From: Halanaerobiales bacterium
GTDB lineage: Bacteria; Bacillota; Halanaerobiia; Halanaerobiales; JADQBU01
Direction: 5' to 3'
Assembly (NCBI GenBank): GCA_016278435.1
Contig: JADQBU010000188.1
Location: 1 to 5,361, forward strand
DNA: 5,361 bases
Shown: positions 1-5,062 of the stretch, piece by piece
Numbering within the stretch: position 1 is the first letter of the stretch
Layout: each line of letters begins with the position of its first letter
Position numbers and translations under genes: made by a program
Notes under the pieces: generated by a model
Told to the model about the DNA's origin: nothing
Seen by the model: only the letters and a program-made list of their open reading frames with translations
Database searches by the model: none

Positions 1-617
1 ATTTAATTATGCCTCATCTTGATGGTATTGGAGTCATGGAGGAAATGAATAGAAAGGGTATCAATGATGTAAAGACCATTATTTTGACAGCATTTGGTCA
101 GGAAGAAATAACACAGCGAGTAGTTGAACTTGGGGCTAATTATTATATCATGAAGCCTTTTGACCTGGACAAGTTAGCTGAAAGAATTAAACAGCTGGTT
201 ACACCTGTACCAGGTTCTGGTAATGGTTACATATTGTCACAGGGAAATGAAAAAAAGAAAAAGGTTAATTTAAATATTAAGATTACCGAGGTAATGCATA
301 AAATGGGAGTGCCTGCTCATATTAAAGGCTACCTATACCTGAGAGAGGCAATTGAAATGGTTATTAATAATGTTGATTTACTGGGAGCTGTTACTAAAGA
401 ACTTTATCCAGCTGTAGCAGAATCTTTTCATACTACTCCCAGCAGGGTAGAAAGGGCGATCAGGCATGCAATAGAAGTTGCCTGGGAACGTGGCAATTTT
501 GAAGTTTTAAATGATTACTTTGGTAACACAGTTTCTTCACATAGTGGAAAACCAACAAATTCTCAGTTTATAGCCAAGATTGCTGATAAACTGCGGTTAG
601 AGCTTAAAGCAGGATAA
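1..617 (+). CDS. spo0A: Sporulation master response regulator Spo0A, 5'-truncated by window edge
   Basis: Spo0A is a phosphorelay-controlled DNA-binding response regulator that switches cells into sporulation and other stationary-phase programmes. The frame is open from base 3 and reads L-I-M-P-H-L-D-G, the strand after the phosphorylated Asp in Spo0A receivers. Bases 1-2 (AT) are the end of that Asp codon, so about 55 residues are missing upstream. The ATG at 9 is the internal Met of the IMPHLDG motif, not a start. Numbering from that Met, the receiver runs to about residue 65, with the conserved Thr (TAFGQEE, T27) and Lys (IMKPF, K49). A linker with a KKKK patch follows at about 66-87. The Spo0A effector domain covers about 88-202, with the near-invariant [18 protein letters not shown] helix-turn-helix at 142-159 and the ending [16 protein letters not shown]. 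The C-terminus is complete. Identity is very secure. The gene may be co-transcribed with steA. Confidence 0.97.
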   Translation, partial: LIMPHLDGIGVMEEMNRKGINDVKTIILTAFGQEEITQRVVELGANYYIMKPFDLDKLAERIKQLVTPVPGSGNGYILSQGNEKKKKVNLNIKITEVMHKMGVPAHIKGYLYLREAIEMVINNVDLLGAVTKELYPAVAESFHTTPSRVERAIRHAIEVAWERGNFEVLNDYFGNTVSSHSGKPTNSQFIAKIADKLRLELKAG

Positions 618-638
618 TTTGTATTAAATACCAGTATG

Positions 639-686
639 TAAATACCTCCAGACTCAAATAATATAAAAAAGCCCTGGAGGTATTTA
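639..686 (+). promoter_or_regulatory. Perfect 13-bp hairpin that buries the steA ribosome binding site
   Basis: TAAATACCTCCAG (639-651) is perfectly complementary to CTGGAGGTATTTA (674-686), with a 22-base A-rich loop. The right arm contains GGAGG (676-680), the Shine-Dalgarno of steA, 6 bases before its ATG at 687. The left arm supplies the anti-Shine-Dalgarno CCTCC. No U-run follows, because the coding sequence starts at once, so an intrinsic terminator is unlikely. A second partial copy of the left arm, TAAATACCAG, lies at 625-634 and could pair with part of the same right arm. The pairing is seen directly. Translational control by folding is an inference. Confidence 0.7.
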
Positions 687-1796
687 ATGATTGAAGGGAA
701 AGTTAAAATTGATAAGAAAACAAAAAATCTAGTGAAAAGGATTAATGCTGATGAAATTGCGGTTATTGCTCATCAGGATATAGACCAGATTGCAGGCAAA
801 TCACTTGCCAACAAAAAGGTAAAGGCTGTTATTAATACCTGTAGTTCAATTAGTAGTAAGTATCCCAATAAAGGTCCATCGATCCTGCTTGCTGCCGGTA
901 TTGTTATCATAGATGGTTGTAATCCGGGAATTATGGATAAGTTACAGGATGGAGATCGTATAAGAATTGATGAAAACATGGTATACAGAGATAAAGAATG
1001 GATTGCTACTGGAATTAGATTAACTCCAGAAATAATCCAGGATAAGCTTAATAAAGCCAGAGACAATTTAAATGACGAATTAGATAGATTTATTGATAAT
1101 ACTTTGCGTTACGCCCGTCAGGAGAAGGAATTAATACTTGATATAGATGTACCTGATATTGGGATTGACTTTAAAGGTCGACATGCATTGATTGTTGTAA
1201 GAGGCAAGGATTATCAGGCAGATTTAAATACTGTAAAATCTTATATCCGGGAAATGAAGCCAATTATTGTAGCCGTTGATGGCGGGGCAGATGCCTGTCT
1301 TGATATGGGATTTGTACCTGATGTAATAGTAGGTGATATGGATAGCATAACTGATAAAGGACTACAATGTGGGGGGATACTGGTTGTTCATGCTTATCCA
1401 GATGGACGGGCCCCCGGATTACAGCGTATTGAAGAACTCGGACTTACAGCCAGGGTATTTCCAGCACCTGGTACAAGCGAGGATATTGCTATGTTGCTGG
1501 CTTATGAAAAAGGTGCTGAACTAATAACAGCAGTTGGGACTCATACACACATGATAGATTTTCTGGAGAAAGGACGGGCCGGGATGGCCAGTACAATGTT
1601 GGTTAGATTGAAGGTTGGAAATAAACTTGTAGATGCTAAAGGTTTAAGCAAATTGTATGAAAATCGAATTTATTATCATTACTGGATTCAAATCTTGCTT
1701 GCAGTACTACTGCCACTGGGTATTTTAGGCATATTTTCTCCTCCCCTGAAACATCTGTTTCAGTTATTATTATATAAATTTAACTTAATTTTCTGA
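687..1796 (+). CDS. steA: SteA-type cytokinetic-ring-associated protein (TPK-like fold, C-terminal membrane segment)
   Basis: 369 residues. SteA is known from Corynebacterineae as a division-site protein that works with SteB in the cell-separation pathway. Homologues next to spo0A in Firmicutes are less well studied. Residues 1-150 form the family's N-terminal region (e.g. NTCSSISSKYPNKGP at 50-64, GCNPGIMDKL at 77-86). A thiamine-pyrophosphokinase-like region follows, with VAVDGGADACLDMG (195-208) and PDVIVGDMDSI (211-221), then TSEDIAMLLAYEKGA (263-277). A hydrophobic segment at about 333-350 predicts a single membrane anchor near the C-terminus, with a short tail. The ATG is set by GGAGG 6 bases upstream, which is partly hidden in a hairpin. 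The gene lies 69 bases after spo0A and 19 before steB, in the same direction. A true thiamine pyrophosphokinase is unlikely given the extra N-terminal domain, the membrane tail and the steB partner. Confidence 0.88.
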   Translation: MIEGKVKIDKKTKNLVKRINADEIAVIAHQDIDQIAGKSLANKKVKAVINTCSSISSKYPNKGPSILLAAGIVIIDGCNPGIMDKLQDGDRIRIDENMVYRDKEWIATGIRLTPEIIQDKLNKARDNLNDELDRFIDNTLRYARQEKELILDIDVPDIGIDFKGRHALIVVRGKDYQADLNTVKSYIREMKPIIVAVDGGADACLDMGFVPDVIVGDMDSITDKGLQCGGILVVHAYPDGRAPGLQRIEELGLTARVFPAPGTSEDIAMLLAYEKGAELITAVGTHTHMIDFLEKGRAGMASTMLVRLKVGNKLVDAKGLSKLYENRIYYHYWIQILLAVLLPLGILGIFSPPLKHLFQLLLYKFNLIF

Positions 1797-1815
1797 TACT
1801 AGAAAGGATACTTAT

Positions 1816-2367
1816 ATGATTTTAGATATAAGATATCATATTTTTACAATAACAGCAATTTTTGCTTCACTTGGTCTGGGAATATTAATTGGAACCAGTT
1901 TGATTGGTGATGAAACTCTGGTAAGGGAACAGCAGAGGATGATTAAAGAAATAGGTCAGGATATAAATAACCTGAAAACAACAAATAGTAAATTAAAACA
2001 AAATTTAAGTAATCTGAATCAAGAACTGGAATATAAGCATAAAATGGAGAAAAAAATTTTGTCCACTTATCTCGAGAAAAATGTTAATGAGGGAGAATAT
2101 CTGATTTATGCAAAAACAAATTTAAGTGAAGATATAAAACAAATCTTCAACTCGGCTGAAATTAAACTGGTTTCTAAAGATGACCTGGTCCCTGATCAGG
2201 TAAAAGGCAATAAAAAGTTAATTTATCTGGGTGCTGAAAGTATAAATGGACTTCCAGAAAAAATTCTAAAAGATTTTAAAAATGATATTATTACCTGTCC
2301 TGATTCAGATCCTCTGGGTTTAATCTTGACCTTGCTGGAGAGTGTTAAAGTTGATAAGGATAATTGA
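1816..2367 (+). CDS. steB: SteB-like membrane-anchored coiled-coil protein (MctB / 'copper transporter' family)
   Basis: 183 residues. The start LDIRYHIFTITAIFASLGLG, continuing to ILIGTSLIGDETLVREQQ, is characteristic of the family often annotated as 'copper transporter' (MctB/DUF3186), whose corynebacterial member SteB partners SteA. One membrane segment lies at about 9-30. A Lys/Asn/Leu-rich coiled coil follows at about 33-83, then a small alpha/beta region with LIYAKTN (96-102) and LIYLGAESINGLP (135-147). From memory, actinobacterial MctB is around 300 residues, so this is a shorter version lacking much of the C-terminal part. The ATG has AAAGGA 7 bases upstream. It follows steA by 19 bases and is almost certainly co-transcribed with it. 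A structural role with SteA at the envelope is an inference from pairing. Nothing in the sequence supports copper transport: there are no Cys/Met/His clusters and only one membrane helix. Confidence 0.8.
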   Translation: MILDIRYHIFTITAIFASLGLGILIGTSLIGDETLVREQQRMIKEIGQDINNLKTTNSKLKQNLSNLNQELEYKHKMEKKILSTYLEKNVNEGEYLIYAKTNLSEDIKQIFNSAEIKLVSKDDLVPDQVKGNKKLIYLGAESINGLPEKILKDFKNDIITCPDSDPLGLILTLLESVKVDKDN

Positions 2368-2372
2368 AGTAT

Positions 2373-3038
2373 TTATTTTTCGATATTGTTATAGACTATA
2401 CGGCGGATATGTTTCATGATTTTATTTACTGCCTCTTCATTGGTATATTCAACTCTTTTATTAATCAGTAGAGAAAGCATACCATGATAAATAAGCCTGA
2501 TGGTTTCATCAATCTCATAGGCCTTACTGGCTGTAAAATAACCAGACTCAATACAGGGCTGGATATGGATAGAACATCGTTTAGAAAGCCTGGTTTCAAG
2601 TAGCATTGGTATTAATTCTTGCGGTGGGTCACCGAGTTCTTCCGGGAATAGTTGATAGTATTTTTTAATCAAATCTTCTGATCTATCTCCAATATCATCG
2701 GCGAAAATTGCATAATAGATCTGTGGTTTCTCAAAAGAATATTTACAGAAACATTCCCAGATTAATAAAAATTGTTCAAGTGTATCCTTGCTTTTTTTTA
2801 TATATTTGGGCAAAGCCTGTACATAATCACTGAGGAAATGAGTGGCTGCAAAAAAAACTAACTGATTGTAGTTATCAAAATAATTATAGATAGTTGCACT
2901 GTTATATCCTGCTATTTTAGCAACCTTCCTGATTGTTACCCTTTCAATTCCCTCCTCATTTATAATTTTGCTTACAGCATTAATAAAGGTTTTCATTATT
3001 TTTTTCTTCTTGAGATCTCTTCTGGTAAATTCTATCAT
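2373..3038 (-). CDS. TetR/AcrR-family transcriptional regulator
   Basis: 221 residues, read from an ATG at 3038-3036 with AAGGAAG (3053-3047) 8 bases upstream. The N-terminus has the TetR DNA-binding layout: helix 1 at about 10-29 (ending NEEG), IERVTIRKVAKIAGYNSATIYNYFDN at 31-56 containing the helix-turn-helix with its recognition helix at about 46-54, then helix 4 from NQLVFFAA. The rest (about 75-221) is the divergent all-helical ligand and dimer domain; its ligand cannot be read from sequence. It has Cys at 96, 98, 155 and 162. TetR proteins are usually dimeric repressors released by a small molecule. This gene is divergent from the BCCT transporter, so the likely targets are its own promoter and the transporter. 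A role over the downstream corrinoid gene is also possible because both regions share a CATG-centred motif. It converges on steB with 5 bases between the stops. Confidence 0.92.
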   Translation of the reverse strand: MIEFTRRDLKKKKIMKTFINAVSKIINEEGIERVTIRKVAKIAGYNSATIYNYFDNYNQLVFFAATHFLSDYVQALPKYIKKSKDTLEQFLLIWECFCKYSFEKPQIYYAIFADDIGDRSEDLIKKYYQLFPEELGDPPQELIPMLLETRLSKRCSIHIQPCIESGYFTASKAYEIDETIRLIYHGMLSLLINKRVEYTNEEAVNKIMKHIRRIVYNNIEK

Positions 3039-3072
3039 TTTTTACACTTCCTTAATTACTGTATTAATTTAA

Positions 3073-3101
3073 AGGATATAATAAAATTTTAATAATTTCA
3101 A
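3073..3101 (-). promoter_or_regulatory. Possible sigma-A promoter for the TetR gene
   Basis: On the - strand, TTGAAA (3101-3096, 5 of 6 to TTGACA) is followed after 17 bases by TATCCT (3078-3073, 4 of 6 to TATAAT). This would give a leader of about 30 bases before the ATG at 3038. The -35 is good and the -10 is weak. Alternative A/T hexamers nearby fit the spacing less well. Confidence 0.4.
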
Positions 3102-3114
3102 GAGGTAAATAATT

Positions 3115-3143
3115 TTGTGATATATTTTTTAAAAAAATATAAT
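3115..3143 (+). promoter_or_regulatory. Sigma-A promoter for the BCCT transporter
   Basis: TTGTGA (3115-3120, 4 of 6 to TTGACA) is separated by exactly 17 bases from a perfect TATAAT (3138-3143). This predicts a transcription start near 3150. The spacer is almost entirely a 21-base A/T palindrome that runs into the -10 (3121-3141). Confidence 0.65.
3121..3141. repeat. 21-base perfect A/T palindrome filling the promoter spacer
   Basis: TATATTTTTT (3121-3130) and AAAAAATATA (3132-3141) are perfect inverted copies around a central A. The palindrome lies between -35 and -10 and includes four bases of the -10. It could be a repressor site or just a flexible A-tract/T-tract. Composition is A/T only, so chance is a real alternative. 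Confidence 0.5.
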
Positions 3144-3162
3144 TTAAAAAAAGGAATTTATC

Positions 3163-3174
3163 TAATCATGTTTA
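3163..3174. promoter_or_regulatory. Candidate operator TAATCATGTTTA near the transporter start site
   Basis: TAATCATGTTTA matches, at 11 of 12 positions, the perfect palindrome TAATCATGATTA in the promoter of the downstream corrinoid-protein gene (5002-5013). It lies about 13 bases past the predicted transcription start, a usual place for a repressor site. It overlaps a second perfect inverted repeat, TTTAATA-T-TATTAAA (3171-3185). A looser CATG-centred copy, GAAACATGTTAA, sits at 3217-3228 (8 of 12). The binding protein is unknown; the adjacent TetR regulator is the obvious candidate. Confidence 0.5.
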
Positions 3175-3214
3175 ATATTATTAAATAGGGAAAAATTTCA
3201 AACAATTGCAAATA

Positions 3215-3243
3215 AGGAAACATGTTAATATTTATTGTTTCCT
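3215..3243. repeat. 8-bp inverted repeat in the transporter leader
   Basis: AGGAAACA (3215-3222) and TGTTTCCT (3236-3243) are perfect inverted copies separated by 13 bases. This could be an mRNA hairpin in the 5' leader or a second operator. The left arm overlaps an AACATGTT palindrome (3219-3226). No U-run follows the right arm, so it does not look like a terminator. Confidence 0.5.
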
Positions 3244-3344
3244 GTAAAAAGGGGGGGTTTATGAATATTACATAGTTTCAGAAAGAAAAAATGTTGGCCA
3301 TGGAACTGGTGGGTACAAAAGCATAATTTAAAAAGGAGGTCAAA

Positions 3345-4916
3345 ATGGATAAGGAGAGTGTATTTTCTTTTAAAAATAAAACTTTCTGGATAGCATTCAT
3401 TTTAAACATGTTATTTGTATTGTGGGGCATTTTTGGTATTGAGAGCCTGGGAGCTGCAGCAGATGCTGCCTTTAGTTTCATCACAGTTCAACTTGGTTGG
3501 TCATTTATGTTGGGTGGTAGCATTTTTGTTGGAGTTGCCTTTTACTTAATGTTCAGTAAGGTTGGTTCTATAAGATTAGGTGAACCTGATGAGAAACCAG
3601 AATACAGCAGATTTTCCTGGTTTGCCATGCTCTTCAGTGCCGGTATGGGCATTGGGCTGGTTTTCTGGAGTGTATCTGAGCCAATCTGGCATTATATCTG
3701 GCCAGCAACTGGTGCAGCTGCTAATGCCACTGCAGAAACCCCGGAAGCTGCTGTAAATGCAATGAGATTGGCCTTTTTCAACTGGGGTATTCACCCCTGG
3801 GCTTTTTATATTATTGTTGGAGGTGCTCTGTCTTACTTTTCATATCGTAAAGGGTTACCCATGTTATTAAGTTCAACGCTGGCACCATTAATTGGTGAGG
3901 AAAATCTAGATAAGGGATGGGGACGGGTTGTCAATATCCTTGGTGTATATGCAACACTGTTTGGGCTGGCCACTTCACTGGGCCTGGGAGCAATGTCTAT
4001 CGCTAATGGGTTAAGTCACCTGGGATTGATTTCCGGGGCTGGAACTACTGTTCAGGTAGTAATCATTATTGTGGTAACTACAGGTGCAGTAATATCTACA
4101 GTCACAGGTATTGATAAAGGTATAAAATGGTTGAGTAATATCAATGTCTGGATTATGATTGTTTTAATGGCTTTAGTAACACTTATAGGTCCAACTTTAT
4201 TCATAATCAATATATTTACTAATTCACTTGGACAGTACTTGCAGCATTTTGTTGAGATGTCCTTCATGTCTGACGCAATTATGGATAATCCCTGGCTTCC
4301 GGCCTGGACAATTTTCTACTGGGCCTGGTGGATAGCATGGGCTCCCTTTGTTGGTACATTTATAGCCCGTATCTCCAGAGGTAGAACTATCCGCGAATTT
4401 GTTGTAGGTTCTCTTTTTGTTCCTGTTCTGGTTAGCTTTTTCTGGTTTGCTATCTTTGGAGGTACAGGTCTTTATATCGAACTCTTTGGAGCAGGCGGAC
4501 TGGCAGAGGCTGTCAGTGAAAGTGAAGCGGCCGGTTTTTACGCTGCTTTGAGTCATCTGCCTCTGGCCCCATTATTGATATTACTAGGTACTATTTCGGT
4601 AACTATATTCTTTATAACATCTTCTGATTCAGCTACTTATGTGAATGGGATGCTAACCTGTCAGGGAGATCCTAATCCACCAAGAAGACTGCGGGTTCTC
4701 TGGGGAGTATTAGAAGGTGCTATTGCTGCTGTCTTACTCTTTGCTGGAGGGTTATCTGCCCTGCAGACTGCGTCTGTTGTCAGTGGTTTTCCCTTTATGA
4801 TCGTGATGTTCTTTATGGTTTACAGTCTATTGAAAGCACTGAGAACTGATTATGAGATACTGGCAGAAAAGAGCAAAATAGAGGTCAATACGTCAGGTGA
4901 AACTACTACTGCATAA
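3345..4916 (+). CDS. BCCT-family transporter (glycine betaine/quaternary amine uptake)
   Basis: 523 residues, close to the size of Bacillus OpuD, with about 12 membrane segments (roughly 13-33, 51-71, 91-112, 143-165, 195-220, 234-254, 264-290, 319-341, 350-372, 405-428, 451-471, 476-498). Family marks are AGMGIGLVFW followed by SEP (99-113) and the signature WAWWIAWAPFVG (326-337) with FIARISRGRTIREF (339-352). The aromatic substrate box matches the spacing of BetP: W147, W152, Y155 (BetP W189, W194, Y197) and W329, W332 (W374, W377). M101 and T425/S426 in FFITSSDS fit the BetP sodium site, so Na+-driven uptake is more likely than CaiT-like exchange. The tail after the last helix is only about 25 residues, without the long charged osmosensing tail of BetP. 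The start is set by AAGGAGGT 4 bases upstream. The exact substrate cannot be read from sequence; the corrinoid protein downstream favours a methylated amine used as a methyl donor. Confidence 0.95.
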   Translation: MDKESVFSFKNKTFWIAFILNMLFVLWGIFGIESLGAAADAAFSFITVQLGWSFMLGGSIFVGVAFYLMFSKVGSIRLGEPDEKPEYSRFSWFAMLFSAGMGIGLVFWSVSEPIWHYIWPATGAAANATAETPEAAVNAMRLAFFNWGIHPWAFYIIVGGALSYFSYRKGLPMLLSSTLAPLIGEENLDKGWGRVVNILGVYATLFGLATSLGLGAMSIANGLSHLGLISGAGTTVQVVIIIVVTTGAVISTVTGIDKGIKWLSNINVWIMIVLMALVTLIGPTLFIINIFTNSLGQYLQHFVEMSFMSDAIMDNPWLPAWTIFYWAWWIAWAPFVGTFIARISRGRTIREFVVGSLFVPVLVSFFWFAIFGGTGLYIELFGAGGLAEAVSESEAAGFYAALSHLPLAPLLILLGTISVTIFFITSSDSATYVNGMLTCQGDPNPPRRLRVLWGVLEGAIAAVLLFAGGLSALQTASVVSGFPFMIVMFFMVYSLLKALRTDYEILAEKSKIEVNTSGETTTA

Positions 4917-4937
4917 ATCATCAAAACCTGAATAATT

Positions 4938-4965
4938 ACCGTTTGAGGATTAATCCTCAAACGGT
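4938..4965 (+). terminator. 28-base perfect palindrome after the BCCT gene; likely terminator or attenuator
   Basis: ACCGTTTGAGGATT and AATCCTCAAACGGT are exact inverted copies, giving a stable RNA stem of about 12 bp with a TTAA tetraloop, starting 21 bases past the stop codon. The expected U-run does not follow directly: the next bases are TGACTTTCC, and a run of seven T comes only at 4985-4991. It is therefore an atypical terminator that may let some transcripts continue into the corrinoid gene, or an mRNA 3'-end stabiliser. Confidence 0.6.
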
Positions 4966-4988
4966 TGACTTTCCTAAGATAATATTTT

Positions 4989-5017
4989 TTTACAAATAAA
5001 ATAATCATGATTATTTT
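4989..5017 (+). promoter_or_regulatory. Possible sigma-A promoter for the corrinoid-protein gene
   Basis: TTTACA (4989-4994, 5 of 6 to TTGACA) is followed after 17 bases by TATTTT (5012-5017, 4 of 6 to TATAAT). A start near 5024 would leave a leader of about 40 bases. The 30-base palindrome at 4993-5022 covers the spacer and the -10. Confidence 0.45.
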
Positions 5018-5022
5018 ATTTG
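4993..5022. promoter_or_regulatory. 30-base perfect palindrome, candidate operator of the corrinoid operon
   Basis: CAAATAAAATAATCA (4993-5007) is followed directly by its exact reverse complement TGATTATTTTATTTG (5008-5022). There is no unpaired centre, which fits a dimeric DNA-binding protein better than an RNA loop. It overlaps the possible promoter and ends 26 bases before the ribosome binding site. Its core TAATCATGATTA recurs at 11 of 12 positions upstream of the BCCT gene. Confidence 0.65.
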
Positions 5023-5062
5023 AACATAGACTTATTAAAACAAAAAACAGGAGGTAGATAAG

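Larger units (their letters stand above)
3039..3344. other. AT-rich divergent control region between tetR and the BCCT gene
   Basis: 306 bases with no substantial gene. It contains a weak promoter for the regulator, a good rightward promoter, three perfect A/T-rich or mixed inverted repeats (3121-3141, 3171-3185, 3215-3243), a CATG-centred candidate operator, a run of seven G (3251-3257), and the strong ribosome binding site AAGGAGGT (3333-3340) 4 bases before the transporter ATG. With a start near 3150 the transporter mRNA would carry a leader of roughly 195 bases. I recognise no known riboswitch in it. Confidence 0.75.

Noticed and set aside
9..617. ATG at 9 as the true start of a short regulator
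   Set aside because: The frame is open to the window edge, and the Met is the internal residue of the receiver motif after the phospho-accepting Asp.
773..1066. 97-residue open frame on the - strand inside steA
   Set aside because: It is a shadow of the well-supported steA frame, has no ribosome binding site of note and resembles no family.
1746..1763. 7-bp hairpin CTGAAAC-ATCT-GTTTCAG near the 3' end of steA as a terminator
   Set aside because: It lies inside the coding sequence, is followed by mixed TTA repeats and not a U-run, and steB comes directly after in the same unit.
687..1796. Thiamine pyrophosphokinase (thiN) for steA
   Set aside because: The TPK-like motif is present, but the protein has a large extra N-terminal domain, a C-terminal membrane segment and a steB partner, which define the SteA family instead.
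1816..2367. Copper transporter for steB
   Set aside because: The family label comes from mycobacterial MctB. This protein has one membrane helix and no metal-binding clusters.
2390..2400. TATAGACTATA inverted repeat in the 3' end of the tetR gene
   Set aside because: Five-base A/T-rich arms inside coding sequence are expected by chance here.
3144..3344. Riboswitch in the BCCT leader
   Set aside because: The leader is long enough, but I see only one simple 8-bp hairpin and no conserved core of a known class.
3278..4556. Several - strand open frames of 68-110 residues across the BCCT gene
   Set aside because: All lie opposite a complete, strongly recognised transporter frame and show no family features.
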